A stretch of 53,562 nt of DNA from Saprolegnia diclina VS20 (GCF_000281045.1 NW_008246082.1:660910-714471), one strand, 5' to 3'. Shown: positions 1 to 10,233, counted from the first letter of the stretch. The notes: a model not told the origin generated them from the sequence alone. Numbers and translations are program-made.

Positions 1-742
1 GCTAATGATTGTAGTCCTAGCGATGCAGTTTTGCAAATTATGAATTGCCGGGTTGCCAAGGTCAAACCCATGTGCCAACCGCAAGATCACTCGATCGTGT
101 GTTGTTCTGCAGAGCAGTGGTATTCGGCAGCAGTGGTTCGACAACAGTGGTTCGACAGTGCAATGAATCATGCTCAAGTTAACTCTATTTGCGTCACCGT
201 TGATCTGAGCCTCATCCTCGAAGCTCAAGCCATCCAACGAACTTCTTGATGCCTACAAGTACCCTCAACATGTACCCCGGTACTCGTACTTCAAAACGAC
301 GATGCTGTCCTGCAGAAGAAGTCGTGAAGAAGCGCTGGATGGACTCAGCTGACTCTGCGCTGATAGACGCTGTCTATTATTATAGTGGCAGCCCCACAGT
401 GTCTGCGAGTAGCCTCATGTCGACATCAGCGGGTTGTAATATAACTCTGGCAACGCTCGACAGGCCGGCACAGCAACCCATGCAAGTGCCAGTGGATGAC
501 GCTAGCCTACTTTCTTTGTGGACAAGGAAAAGAAATCATACAGAACTATATAAGGAAAAGCGCATCATGGTGGCTGTGCGACTGGTACACACTGGGTGTA
601 CGAGTCGCACAGCAACCGCAAAGCGCTTCCAACTTGCCTTATTGTCAAGGATAAGACAAGGGGTACCAATGAAAAAGCATAAATTATGACAAGGGTTTAA
701 TGTTTGTTGTCATAAACACACTAGGACGCGACGGATGACGAT
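1..742. other. Left-edge region, no gene recognised
   Basis: I see no gene here. The open frames are short, lack the strong GC bias at third codon positions of the real genes nearby, and show no domain or consistent splice pattern. The stretch lies beyond the stop codon of the ENT gene that ends at 743, so it probably holds that gene's 3' UTR plus spacer. A fragment of a gene continuing left of the window cannot be excluded. Confidence 0.5.
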
Positions 743-2083
743 TTACAAGCCAAACCAGTGGTTGTGACCAATGACCCAGCCGAACGTCGAGCCGCACGAG
801 AGGCCGAGGAAGAGGAACATGACCATGAGCGCCGCAGCGGCCTCACGGTCCTCCTGTCGCACGAGCAGCGGACCCATGCCGATCGTGATCGTCGAGAAGA
901 GACCGCCCGTGATACCGAGGATGACGTAGAGGACGACCTGGAACGCATACGCGCTCCATTCGGAGTCGCCGAACGAGTAGAGCGAGTTGGTGGCCGTGCC
1001 GAGGAGCAAGAGCGGGAGCCAAACCCAGCGGAAGAACGAAAAGAAGAAGCAGAAGCGAAGCGAGAACATCTTGACCGCGGACTTGGTCGAGAGGACACGG
1101 CCAATGAGATCGCCAAAGTTGAAGGGGGCAATGATACCCGGCGAGATGACCCACGGGCCGCCCGACGACGACATGACCGTCTTGAACTTGAGGACCGACG
1201 AGATGCCAAAGCCCGGGAAAAGCGTGAGCGTGCAGAAGAAGAGCATGAACTGCGCGATCATGGGCATCACAATGACCTTGGCGACGCGGAAGAACTTGGC
1301 CCAGAGCGTCGGGAGCGACACTTTGCCGTGCTTGTTGTGGTCGGCGGCGGCGCGGTCGAGGAGGTAGCGCACGCACGGGATCTTCTCGAGGCGGTAGTAG
1401 ACGATGACGGCACCAACGCACACAACGAGGAGAAGCGACATGAAGATGTAGAACGAGAGCTTGACGCCGCCGTCCGAGTCCTTGGCGCCCGAGACCGCCC
1501 AGTGGATGAGCGTCGCCGCCGTGACGTTGATGCAGCCCGCGACGACGTTGCCGACCTGGATCGCGTTCGTAAACTTCTCATCCGGAAAGAGCGACGCGAC
1601 GTTGTAGTACGCGGGTTCGGTGAGCGAGTGCGCCGCACCGACGAGACCAAAGCAGAGCAAGACGAGGGTCGCGCCCGTGAACTCCTCGAGGCCGAGCTGG
1701 CCCTGGACGAGGATGAAGATGCCGCAGGCAGCGAAGAGACCGTAGCCGATGTAGACGCGGTTCATGTTGCCGAGGGCGCGGTCGAGGCCGAACCACATCT
1801 GGATGATGTGACCAAGCGAGAGCGGCCACGTCAGAATCGGGGTCGTCAAGAAGGCAAACTGGACGTTGGGGAACGTGCTGGCATAGTAGTCCTGCGCCGA
1901 GAGGCACGAGTAGAACGCCCACATGACTGAGCCTTCGAGGAAGAAGAGCGACCAGTAGATCGTCGCGCTGTGGAGCTTGATGTCATCGAGGACGTGCTGC
2001 GGGATCTCACTGTCGCCGACCTGGGTCTCGAGCGCGAGGTCCTTCTCCTTGACGTCGACAGCTTCGTGGTACGGCGCAGTCAT
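743..2083 (-). CDS. Equilibrative nucleoside transporter (ENT/SLC29), paralogue 1
   Basis: A single-exon gene for a 446-residue polytopic membrane protein. The pattern is that of the ENT family, which moves nucleosides or nucleobases across membranes. Visible are a first helix followed by LSAQDYY (the family's aromatic-rich end of TM1), the motif FNFGDLIGR (family FN-x-x-D-x-x-GR in TM8), an RWVWLPL helix, and a C-terminal GLFSTITIGMGP segment followed by acidic residues and a glycine-rich last helix. About 10-11 hydrophobic segments can be counted, and the length is normal for ENTs. The ATG at 2083 is chosen because it begins MTAPYHEAVDVKEK, which aligns with the start of the 26.8 kb paralogue; the in-frame codon upstream is TTG. 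Substrate and membrane cannot be read from sequence. The next gene upstream on this strand is a diverged copy. Confidence 0.88.
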   Translation of the reverse strand: MTAPYHEAVDVKEKDLALETQVGDSEIPQHVLDDIKLHSATIYWSLFFLEGSVMWAFYSCLSAQDYYASTFPNVQFAFLTTPILTWPLSLGHIIQMWFGLDRALGNMNRVYIGYGLFAACGIFILVQGQLGLEEFTGATLVLLCFGLVGAAHSLTEPAYYNVASLFPDEKFTNAIQVGNVVAGCINVTAATLIHWAVSGAKDSDGGVKLSFYIFMSLLLVVCVGAVIVYYRLEKIPCVRYLLDRAAADHNKHGKVSLPTLWAKFFRVAKVIVMPMIAQFMLFFCTLTLFPGFGISSVLKFKTVMSSSGGPWVISPGIIAPFNFGDLIGRVLSTKSAVKMFSLRFCFFFSFFRWVWLPLLLLGTATNSLYSFGDSEWSAYAFQVVLYVILGITGGLFSTITIGMGPLLVRQEDREAAAALMVMFLFLGLSCGSTFGWVIGHNHWFGL

Positions 2084-2106
2084 GCTACTCAATGTACTGC
2101 GGCCGA

Positions 2107-2123
2107 GGCAAATTGGATTGTGA
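2107..2123 (-). promoter_or_regulatory. Candidate Inr/FPR-type oomycete core promoter of ENT paralogue 1
   Basis: On the minus strand this 17-mer reads TCACAATCCAATTTGCC, 24-40 nt before the ATG at 2083. The oomycete start-site consensus, as I know it, is YCAYTYYNCAWTTTNYY; this matches 15 of 17 positions. Function is inferred from match and position. Confidence 0.5.
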
Positions 2124-3137
2124 GCGAACTAGCTGACGTGGGCCGCCACAACGAGCGACCGGTCTGCTCACGTCTGCAGTCGAGATCCAGTTGGCAGCCA
2201 AACCTGATGATTTACATGTCGCATATGTGTAACTTGTATCTAGTCAACAAATCTCGTGGTTCCGGCGCGCTTCTGCTCTGCTTGGCGCAAACAGACTGGA
2301 GGCAGAGGCCGCCAGAAGATTGAAGACGAGGTTGCCGTGTTGAAGTCACCTACCTGATGAGCCCAGACGTGCGCCTTGATTGTTAATCAAAGCGGCGGCC
2401 CAAAGATGTGGGCCACCTCGATGTCATGCTCCTCTTCTTGGTCGCGAATGACGTGGGCCGTGCCCCGCGCTTCGCCGCTCGTGTTCGCTGTCGTTCTCGA
2501 CGTCGCAAGGACACAGAAGAGACGAGGTTCAAACGCAGCGCTGGGGCTAATATCAGCAGCAGCACAAGCAGTCCCACATTTACTATTGAGGTTGCTAGGC
2601 AAGCCGTGTATAGTCGCGTCAGTCGGTGCCAAGGTTGTGTCATCAGTTACGGAGGCCGTTCTTTGCGCTCGCACGAAAGTGGGACCTCTCTTCTTTTTCC
2701 CTCGACGCTGTGGGAGCCTCAACGAATACGATGTGGCCTTTCTTTCGAGCGCACGGCAGCCAGTGATTCTTCCGTGGGTCACGACCGCCTCGAGTCGCCC
2801 ACGGAGTCCCTCGCCGTCCTCACCGGTCGCCGGCGCATGCACGATCATCCTTGCATGCAACGCGCTCGATCTCGTCGAAGGATCGCGGATGGCGGTGTTA
2901 TCATGTCCCGGCCGCCCCGACTTCAAGCTCGACTTCAATTTTACCCAATTTTACACCGCCGTGATGAACTGCCGGCGGCGACGCCGCCACACCGACGACA
3001 CATACACGCCGCTGTGTGCGTTAGCACAAGGTCGCTGGTGCTGCGACACGAGCCTCGCGGTCAAGACACGAGAGCCACGTATCGTCACATGGAGGGACGC
3101 CGTCCTAACTGTATGTAGTTGTGTATACGACTGCGTC
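2124..3137. other. Spacer between two ENT genes, no supported gene
   Basis: About 1 kb between the stop of paralogue 2 and the promoter of paralogue 1. Minus-strand open frames at 2387-2938 and 2383-2643 exist, but they lack a recognisable domain and do not join through good splice sites. Composition is less GC-biased by codon position than in the flanking genes. I see only presumed 3' UTR and promoter sequence. Confidence 0.5.
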
Positions 3138-4484
3138 CTAGAGCAGACCGAGCCAGTGGCTGTTCTCGAGCGCCCAGCCCATCGTCGAGCCGCACGAGAG
3201 GCCGAGGAAGAGGCACATGACCATGAGCGCGGACGCGGCCTCGCGGTCTTCCTGCGCGACGAGGCGCGGGGCCAAGCCCATCGTCAGCGTCGAGAAGAGG
3301 CCGCCGGTGAAGCCAAGGCCAAAGTTCAGGCCGACTTGCCAAAAGACACCGAGAAGCGGGTACGAACCAAAGGCGTAGACGCTCGAGTTGGAGGCCATGC
3401 CGAGGAGGAGCAGCGGCAGCCACGCCCAACGCAAGAAGGACCACGCGACGCACGCGCGCAGCGAGACGGCCGCATACACCTGCTTGGTGCACGCGAGGCG
3501 ACCAAAGAAGTCGCCAAAGTTGAAGGCGCCCACGATGCCGGGCGAGCAGAACCACGTCATCGCGTCGGCGTAGCGCGGGTCCGTAAGCGCCGACGAGCAC
3601 CCGACGCCCGGGAAGAGCGTGAGCGAGCAAAAGAAGAGGAGGAACTGCGCAACCATCGGACTCGGAAGCATTTTGGCAACGCGGACAAACTTGGCCCAGA
3701 GCATGTGCAGCGGCGGGTCACCGTGCTTACGGTGGTCGTCGTCGGCGCGGTCGAGGAGGTACTTGACGCAGTGGAGCGACTCGAGGCGGCAGTAGACCAC
3801 GAGCGCGCACGCGCACACGGCAAGGAGGAGGAAGATGAAGAGGTAGAACGCGAGCTGCGTGCTGCTGTCGCCGCCCACGAGCAGTCGCAGAAGCGTCGAC
3901 GCGGTGATGTTGAAGACGCCGGCCGAGACGTTTCCGAGCTGGACAGCGTTCGTGAACGACTCGTCCGGGAAGAGCGCTGCAATCGCATAGTAGGCGGGCT
4001 CGACGAGCGAGTGGGCGATACCGACAATGGCAAAGCAGGCCAAGACCATGGTCGCACCGTCCGTCTCGGGCAAATGCAGGTAGTCTTGGGCGAGGATCGC
4101 GAGGCCACAGGCGGCGAAGAGAGCGTACCCGAGCACGACGCGCATGCGGCGGTTGCCCATGGACTTGTCGAGGCCAAACCACATTTGGGCGAGATGGCCG
4201 AGCGTGAGCGGCCATGTCAGAATCGGGGTCGTCAGAAAGGCGAACGCGACGTGCGGGAAGCTTGCGCGGTAGTAGTCTTGCGCCGAGAGGCACGTGTAGT
4301 AGGCCCACATGACGGAGCCCTCGAGGAGGAAGAGCGACCAGTAGATGCGCCGCTTGTGGGCGACGATCTCGTCGAGAACCGACTGCGGGATGGTCGCGAG
4401 GCCGTGCTCAAAGTCCTTTTCCTGCACGCCGATCGCCGCGTACGAGGCGCGGCCGCTCCCGAGCAAGACGACGTTGGGCGCCAT
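3138..4484 (-). CDS. Equilibrative nucleoside transporter (ENT/SLC29), paralogue 2
   Basis: A single-exon gene of 448 residues, on the same strand as and behind paralogue 1, so the two form a tandem pair. It keeps the LSAQDYY helix end, an FNFGDFFGR motif at the FN-x-x-D-x-x-GR position, an RWAWLPL helix, a GLFSTLTMGLAP segment and the same short C-terminus. It is clearly more diverged than paralogues 1 and 3 are from each other: the loop after the sixth helix is altered and a tripeptide differs after KSMGN. The ATG at 4484 (MAPNVVLLGSG) is preferred because it gives the length of the other two copies; an in-frame ATG at 4526 or farther upstream would add a non-conserved leader. Substrate specificity may differ, but sequence alone does not show it. 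Confidence 0.87.
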   Translation of the reverse strand: MAPNVVLLGSGRASYAAIGVQEKDFEHGLATIPQSVLDEIVAHKRRIYWSLFLLEGSVMWAYYTCLSAQDYYRASFPHVAFAFLTTPILTWPLTLGHLAQMWFGLDKSMGNRRMRVVLGYALFAACGLAILAQDYLHLPETDGATMVLACFAIVGIAHSLVEPAYYAIAALFPDESFTNAVQLGNVSAGVFNITASTLLRLLVGGDSSTQLAFYLFIFLLLAVCACALVVYCRLESLHCVKYLLDRADDDHRKHGDPPLHMLWAKFVRVAKMLPSPMVAQFLLFFCSLTLFPGVGCSSALTDPRYADAMTWFCSPGIVGAFNFGDFFGRLACTKQVYAAVSLRACVAWSFLRWAWLPLLLLGMASNSSVYAFGSYPLLGVFWQVGLNFGLGFTGGLFSTLTMGLAPRLVAQEDREAASALMVMCLFLGLSCGSTMGWALENSHWLGLL

Positions 4485-5072
4485 GGCCAGTTGCTCTCTG
4501 GCGAGCCACCGACCCGAAAGATATGCTGTCAACCATCGGCCAATCACAGACGAGCCGCCCATCACCGCAGTGTGGAATCTGTGCCGTTGCAGGATACGAG
4601 CCAACTTGCCTGTCGTTGGCGACGTCGTAGCAGGCGGCTAAGTGCAGCAGGCAGCCAAGAAGGCGCGGGTCCTACTAAGCAGGAAGGTGTCGCCCAGGAC
4701 GGAGGTGCCTCGCGCGAGTGGCGACAGCCTCCACGCGGCTTGTCCAAGGCATGGGCTTGCCTGGACTTATTTTCCGAGTAGCTACTACGCCAGCTCGTCG
4801 CCCATAGTCTGTCGTCCATTCACTCTGCAGAAGGTACTCGGGTGGTAGGAGCACCTGCGGTGTTAGTAGCTGCAAATGGTTGGTGAAAAATTAGCGTGCC
4901 AGCGTGTGAGGCAAGGCTATCATGGCGCTGCCGTGGCACTGACTTGGAGCGTCGTCAAGCTACTCACGGTGATAGGGCGACTGCAGTATTCGCTCGTGGC
5001 CATTGCCCTTGCACACATAACGTGAGTGCTCTTGGCTCCATCTTCCTACGATACATGTGCCGAGTGCTTCTA
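4485..5072. other. Intergenic region, no gene
   Basis: Upstream of ENT paralogue 2 and beyond the stop of the EF-hand gene. It carries a GCCAATC (CCAAT-box type) motif at 4539-4545. I see no protein gene or RNA gene. Confidence 0.5.
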
Positions 5073-7418
5073 CTAGCTTACGACTTGGTGGTGGACGCTT
5101 CGTGCCGCCTGCACAGCACGCCGCAGCTTGTTGCTGCGCTTCTTTTGCCCTGCTCGCGTGGCTTCGGTTGCTTTCGGATAGAGCGCGTCGGGGTAGCCAT
5201 TGGCCCACACGCTGTTGGAGAGGCCGAGGTTCGGGATACGCTCGTCCCGACGCTCCCAGTAGTGGACATCGGCACTACAGTGAAGCACGTCGTGAAGCGT
5301 GAGAACTGTCGCTTGCACAAGGTCGATTGAAGCTTCGGCGCTCCAGAGCTGCACGTCCACCATGGCAATGCGGCGGGCGCAGTCGATGAAGTCGCGTCGG
5401 ATCTGCTGGCACCGATCGCGGGCCGCCGCCCGAAGCGCGTGCGTGCTCTTTGGGAACGCACTCGGCTGGGCGAGGCTCGTCATGCGCGCGTTGCACTGGT
5501 CAATCCACTGCCGCAGCTGCGTCGTGGTCGCCGCCGCGAATTCCGTCGCGTTCTCACGCTGCAGACAGGCCATGTTTTGCAGCTGCGTCTCGAGCGCGGT
5601 CTTGCACCGGTCGATCGCCGACACCATGGACGCCGAGAGGCCCGGGATCGGCGTCGGCGAGGGTTTTTTGACTGGTGCACGAAGCGTGATGGCCTCGGTA
5701 TGCGGCACCTCGCGCAAAGCGACCCGTGCGCCGTGCGCTGCCATGCACATATGCGGTGGGTGGTAGCACAAGACAGTTCGCGCCACGAGCTCCTCCAGCG
5801 ACTCGACCGTGAGGTGGAGGAGCGCAAACGGTGAAGGGTCAAGGACGCAAAGCGCGGCTTGGGGCACGCTGGCACTGAACCGCAGCTGCTCGCCAGCGTC
5901 ATTGCGCACTGCCTCGAGACGCAGCTTTTGCGCGTCCGCATCGGCCAAGACGGTAATCCAACACATGTGGCAGTCGACGACATCTTCGACAACGAAATCG
6001 TCGGATGTTACATCGTCGGCGAGGCAGCGCAGCAGAAACGCCATCGTGGCTTGCACCTCGACGCGTACTGCAGGCTGCTGGACGCGCTCCATGCGCGTTG
6101 GATCGCCAAAGTACGCGACAAAGTCGTCCCAAATTAGTGTGTCGCGGCCAGCGCCAATGAGTGCAAACACCATTTCGAGGCGATCGTCGTCCAACGTCGA
6201 CCCGTCCGCGTGGTCGCCGTACGAGGCTTCGAGCTGCGCACGGAGCGTCGCGTGGTCGGTGAGTGCGTCCATGAACTCGTGCTTCGTGATCGACCCGTCG
6301 CCATTCGGGTCCAAGCTTTGGAAGAGCGCGTGGAGCGATCGAAGGTACTCGACGAGCGACGAGACGGGCTCGACCACCGTTGGGCTCGCGTCATAACGGC
6401 ACACCGGCACGCGTCGCATGACTTCATGCAGCACAACCACCATTGGCGCGGGAGCTGCAGCGACTGTTGGGCTGTCATTCGTCGTCATCGGCGTTTGTAC
6501 CTCGTTGGTCGCCTCTTCCACGCTGTCGTGCTGTAGCTGCAGTAGTTCGAGACCGACTTCCTCGTGAACGACGAGTGCGACAATGTCCCGTCGAGGATCG
6601 AGGACGCCATCTTCGTCGCGCACGTCGAAATCACAAATCTCTTCGTCGACCTTGTCGCTCTCTTGGCTTCGCGGAAGGCGTAGCGCATACAAGGTAGCGC
6701 AGCCAGCACTTGGGTTCTCGGCGTCCCGTGGCAGCAAATGACGTTCGAATCGGCGGCCGTGAAACGCCATGACGACCTCGAGGTACTCGCGGAGCGACGG
6801 AGGTTTCTGCGGGCGAGTCATCCTCACGTCATCGTCGTCGTCCACACGCCACAAGTCGAGGTCGTAGAAGTGCGCGCGCCAGGTTGGGAAGAGCTGGAGC
6901 ACGCCCAAGCACGCATTGCAGTAGCATGGCGCCGGGCCCCCCGACGCGTCGGGTGGGACGCCATGCGGTGCGCGATGGCCCCGCAGCGCCTTTTGTCGCC
7001 GCCGCCATTGCTTGTACGCGGTATTGACGCGCTCAGGCACGCACACGGCGTACAGCATCACTGTCGCATCCTGTACGACGACGCCAGGAATCGCGCGCGT
7101 CATTTGGCGCTGGTGGCGGCGCGAGCTGTCTATGCACGATGCCAAGCAGACAAGCGCATGCACCGACGTCGTTGCATCGTAGAGACAGGCGGCGAAGGCC
7201 ATCCAGTGCGGGCTGAGCGCATCGGCGACCACCGTTCGGAGGCGGGTGTTGGCCGCTGCGAGCCGCGTGAGCGAGGCCAGCACCGCCACGGCCATAGTCG
7301 CTGGTGCTACGTGCATGGGCTCATGATGGTCGCTGCCATGCGCGGGTCGGACGAGGTCAGCGACGAGCTCGTGGATGGTTGTCTCGATGGCATCGTCGCC
7401 GGACGGACGCGCCAGCAT
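5073..7418 (-). CDS. EF-hand calcium-binding protein, otherwise unknown
   Basis: A single-exon gene of 781 residues. One canonical EF-hand loop, DPNGDGSITKHE, lies near residues 370-381, with Ca2+ ligands at positions 1, 3, 5, 7 and 12. It is followed by a degenerate second hand ending DTLIWDDFVAYF. The rest matches no family I know: an alpha-helical first third with a CNAC dipeptide pair near residue 168, an acidic stretch VDDDDDVR near 196, and a helical, probably coiled C-terminal third (about 600-690) ahead of a basic tail rich in K and R. No signal peptide or membrane helix is seen. The start is the ATG at 7418; the in-frame codon four triplets upstream is TTG. It is head-to-head with the gene at 7727. 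A calcium-responsive structural or regulatory role is likely but unproven. Confidence 0.75.
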   Translation of the reverse strand: MLARPSGDDAIETTIHELVADLVRPAHGSDHHEPMHVAPATMAVAVLASLTRLAAANTRLRTVVADALSPHWMAFAACLYDATTSVHALVCLASCIDSSRRHQRQMTRAIPGVVVQDATVMLYAVCVPERVNTAYKQWRRRQKALRGHRAPHGVPPDASGGPAPCYCNACLGVLQLFPTWRAHFYDLDLWRVDDDDDVRMTRPQKPPSLREYLEVVMAFHGRRFERHLLPRDAENPSAGCATLYALRLPRSQESDKVDEEICDFDVRDEDGVLDPRRDIVALVVHEEVGLELLQLQHDSVEEATNEVQTPMTTNDSPTVAAAPAPMVVVLHEVMRRVPVCRYDASPTVVEPVSSLVEYLRSLHALFQSLDPNGDGSITKHEFMDALTDHATLRAQLEASYGDHADGSTLDDDRLEMVFALIGAGRDTLIWDDFVAYFGDPTRMERVQQPAVRVEVQATMAFLLRCLADDVTSDDFVVEDVVDCHMCWITVLADADAQKLRLEAVRNDAGEQLRFSASVPQAALCVLDPSPFALLHLTVESLEELVARTVLCYHPPHMCMAAHGARVALREVPHTEAITLRAPVKKPSPTPIPGLSASMVSAIDRCKTALETQLQNMACLQRENATEFAAATTTQLRQWIDQCNARMTSLAQPSAFPKSTHALRAAARDRCQQIRRDFIDCARRIAMVDVQLWSAEASIDLVQATVLTLHDVLHCSADVHYWERRDERIPNLGLSNSVWANGYPDALYPKATEATRAGQKKRSNKLRRAVQAARSVHHQVVS

Positions 7419-7726
7419 CTGGCGCGGCAATCTATTTTTAGATCGATTGGAAATCTACGGGTTTTGGCCAATCGTTGACGAGGATTCCGACGCCAGGGTT
7501 GTGGAAACCTTCTCAAGATCCAAAACGCCATTGCCGATTTATTTCAAGTTGTCGACGTGTGTTTTTATTCTTGAATTCAAATCGGCATATAAAAACGCAG
7601 TGTTAATAGTATATTTTTAAAACGGAAGAGACAGAATCCAGTATATTAATATGCACCCCGCGTATCCAAATAGAAATTGCTCGCTGAAAAGAAAGGTGTA
7701 AAAGCGGAAATCACCAACCAGCAGCC
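7419..7726. promoter_or_regulatory. Divergent promoter region with CCAAT-type motifs
   Basis: A 308-bp gap between two genes transcribed away from each other. It contains GATTGG at 7445-7450 and GCCAATC at 7467-7473, and is AT-rich from about 7540 to 7660 compared with the flanks. It holds no gene and probably drives both neighbours. Confidence 0.5.
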
Positions 7727-8302
7727 ATGTCCAGCAGCACCGACGAGTCCGCAGCGAGGCCAGCCGCCACTACCACCAAGCACGTGGCCTGGTCGCACGC
7801 GACCGTGTACGAATTCCCCGTGGGCCATGGCGGCAGCGCCATCCCGCGCTCGGGCGGGCCCGCCATTGGCCTGCGTGGCATCCCGATCCAGACGCGCACT
7901 GAGGCCGTCGGCTGCAGTGCGACCAAGATGCCTCAAAAGGCGCAACGCATAACCGCCGACGAACGAGCGACGCTGCTCCGGGAGGCCGGCTACACCGACG
8001 TGTACATTGAAAAGTTTACGCGGCAAACGCGCCGTATTCTCCGGTCGCGGAAAGCCAACTCGAAGAAGGCCGAGAAGGAGCGCGAGCTGCGGCGCCTCGA
8101 AGAAGCTCTCATCACAGCCATCGAAGGTGACATTGTGCAGCAGTGGCACGACAACGAGGCGCCGGCGGCAACCGGAAAGCGCAAGCTCGAGGTCGTGCAC
8201 ATTGAGACCGACGCACCCGCCAAAGTACAAAAGACCGATCGCCTCGCGCTGCTCTACGACATCTTTGCCTCCGAGTGCCAGTCGTCCATCGTGGTCATTT
8301 GA
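7727..8302 (+). CDS. Small nuclear-type protein with CSRNP-N-like motif
   Basis: A single-exon gene of 191 residues. Near residues 19-50 it has the pattern V-x-W-x-x-x-T-V-Y-E-FP followed by G-x-x-x-IP-x-x-GGP-x-IGL. This resembles the N-terminal signature of cysteine/serine-rich nuclear proteins (V-x-F-x-x-V-T-V-Y-x-FPR, then VP-x-x-GG-x-x-LGM). The middle (about 80-130) is a highly charged helix with many K, R and E residues, and GKRKLE suggests nuclear import. Animal CSRNPs are much longer and cysteine-rich; this protein is not. It is probably a nuclear regulator, though the family link rests on one motif. The neighbour on the left is divergent. Confidence 0.6.
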   Translation: MSSSTDESAARPAATTTKHVAWSHATVYEFPVGHGGSAIPRSGGPAIGLRGIPIQTRTEAVGCSATKMPQKAQRITADERATLLREAGYTDVYIEKFTRQTRRILRSRKANSKKAEKERELRRLEEALITAIEGDIVQQWHDNEAPAATGKRKLEVVHIETDAPAKVQKTDRLALLYDIFASECQSSIVVI

Positions 8303-8980
8303 GACCGTGTGCCCATTGCTCTATTTAGTGGCGCGCCACGCTGAAAACGGCGGGAGATCTTATTTAACGCCCATCAATCCATGCAATCTTGTGTGTACAA
8401 CTCGCAGGCTTGCGCATTCTAGTTTGTGCTCTGTAGTCGTCGTCCGACGAAGAGACGCTCCGCTCTACGATGGTACCGACCGCCCGGCAGCGAGCCAGCA
8501 ACGACGCGTCTGGGAATCGTTGGCGCTGACTTTATTCCGCTTCACTGAATTGCTGTAACCAGACAGCAACTACTCTGGTCCAGACACCGAGGTTTGGTTC
8601 ATACACTCTACACCAAGCGAAGCCATAACCATTGTAGCACACCTTGTCATAACGTTAAGTACAATATAACGAGCCACGACACCTGACCATGCACCTCTGG
8701 GAAGCTCGTTGCCACTCGTAGCTCATACGACGTGGCTGCTTGTCCGGTGCGCCGGCGACGGCAATTGCAGCCAGTCAAGCTAACCCACGAGCTGAAGGAC
8801 GAGAGACTAGGCTACCTTTGTTGTAGCGCGAGTGGCGGCTACAGTAGCCGTGGTCCACCATCCCTTCCGACTCGAGATGGCGTGTCAGCAATTAAATGAT
8901 TTAAATGATCGGCAATTGCAGAGCGTTGGTCACACAGTTTACGGATCAGCATCCGGCGTTGTGGCGGGTTGCGACGACAG
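8303..8980. other. Intergenic region, no gene
   Basis: The 678 bp between two plus-strand genes contain only scattered short frames. They presumably hold the 3' UTR of the left gene and the promoter of the TPR gene. ATTTAAATGATC near 8893-8907 is the most AT-rich patch. No RNA gene or repeat was noticed. Confidence 0.5.
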
Positions 8981-9556
8981 ATGAATTGGCTCTGGGGCGG
9001 TGGCGGCGACGATGCGGCCGAGCAGCTGCCGGTGAACCTCTCCAAGCTGCACAAGTCGGGGCGCAACGTGCCCAGCGACGAAGACGACTCGGTGCACAAA
9101 GACGAAGGTAACGCGTGCTTCAACCGCAAGGACTACGAGACCGCGATCTACCACTACACATGTGGCCTCGCCGTGAAGCCCACCGCAACGCTATTTAGCA
9201 ACCGGTCGGCCGCGTACTCGGAGCTGGGTCAGTTCCAGAAGGCGCTGGCCGACGCTGAAGAGGCCGAGAAGCTCGATCCGCTCTGGGCCAAAGTCTACTC
9301 ACGCAAAGGCAAGGCGGACTACGGCCTTCGGCAGTACAAGCGCGCGGCTGACGACTTTGCGCGTGGCCTCTCGCTCTCGATGCAGCGCGCGGCCGAAGAG
9401 AGCGTGAAGCGCGACAAGGAGATCGAGGCGCTCAGGAAGCAGGCGGCGAGCCACTCGGACGCGTACATGAAGCTCCTCGACGAGAACGCGATGCTCACGC
9501 GGCAGCTCGACGACTACCGCGTCATGTTTGACGACTGGGCAAAGAAACAAATGTAG
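8981..9556 (+). CDS. TPR co-chaperone with intact carboxylate clamp
   Basis: A single-exon gene of 191 residues. Three tetratricopeptide motifs span about residues 37-140 and a short coiled coil spans about 145-190. All five dicarboxylate-clamp residues that bind the EEVD tail of Hsp70/Hsp90 in HOP-type TPRs sit at the correct spacing: K40 and N44 (KDEGN), N74 (SNRSAAY), K104 and R108 (AKVYSRK). The start is the ATG at 8981, giving MNWLWGGGG; the preceding in-frame codon is TTG. There is no second TPR block, STI1 repeat or PPIase domain, so this is a small stand-alone adaptor rather than HOP. It is probably cytosolic and chaperone-linked. The Trp/Gly-rich N-terminus may be a separate contact site. 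Confidence 0.85.
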   Translation: MNWLWGGGGDDAAEQLPVNLSKLHKSGRNVPSDEDDSVHKDEGNACFNRKDYETAIYHYTCGLAVKPTATLFSNRSAAYSELGQFQKALADAEEAEKLDPLWAKVYSRKGKADYGLRQYKRAADDFARGLSLSMQRAAEESVKRDKEIEALRKQAASHSDAYMKLLDENAMLTRQLDDYRVMFDDWAKKQM

Positions 9557-9822
9557 TAGATCTTAGCATGTCTCTGGGGTGGCTTTGTCGCCGCTCGTAT
9601 GACCATCAGATATGCTGCATTGCTCGTCCATGCAGACATGGTGATAATTCGGCGAGGGCAACACGATGGACAACCACGCGAGCGCACACCTTTCCTTGGC
9701 CACCTCGAGCTTCATCCCGCTTCGGGTGCAGCAGCTGCTCCCATCCAAGGCCGACCTCTTCAGGCCCAACCATTCGTTCTTGCCGTTGGCGAAGCCTGCC
9801 TGACGACATTGAAGCTTTGGTC

Positions 9823-9864
9823 TGAGAGACTTTTGCCGTAACCCATTACTAGAAAAGTCTCTCA
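9823..9864. repeat. Perfect 12-bp inverted repeat with 18-nt loop
   Basis: TGAGAGACTTTT at 9823-9834 is followed by its exact complement AAAAGTCTCTCA at 9853-9864. It could form a hairpin or be a paired protein-binding site. The same 12-mer recurs at 10234. Confidence 0.8.
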
Positions 9865-10233
9865 CGGCCGATCCTGGTGGTGCAATCACAGAGCAGCAGC
9901 CGCACAAGCAGGGCGGAAGAGACGGAGGCCCATGCGTCGCCACGTGGCCATCACCTTGTTCAACCAGCACACAGTTGCAACCTGACTTACATAGCCGTCG
10001 ATGTGGCGGTTGTCCAACGGCAGCGGCGACAGGACGCCGACGGGCACGGTGCCACGCCTGCCGCTCGCCTGCTGCATTTCACCTTCCATGCCGGCACGGC
10101 TACGTCGTCCGACGACTCGACGCAGCACCCACCCGGTAGAGAGATATACGTACGCGCTTGGGCCCATCTGCCTGGTCACGCTCGGAGCCCCACGGACTCG
10201 CGCGGGACTGCGGGGTCCAGCTGGTTGCGTTCG

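Noticed and set aside
758-1930. Long plus-strand open frame opposite ENT paralogue 1
   Set aside because: Its product is a run of E, R, D and A. It is an antisense by-product of strong GC bias at the third codon positions of the ENT gene.
2376-4781. 801-codon plus-strand open frame opposite ENT paralogue 2
   Set aside because: Same shadow effect; the part over the transporter is charged low-complexity sequence and the rest crosses intergenic DNA.
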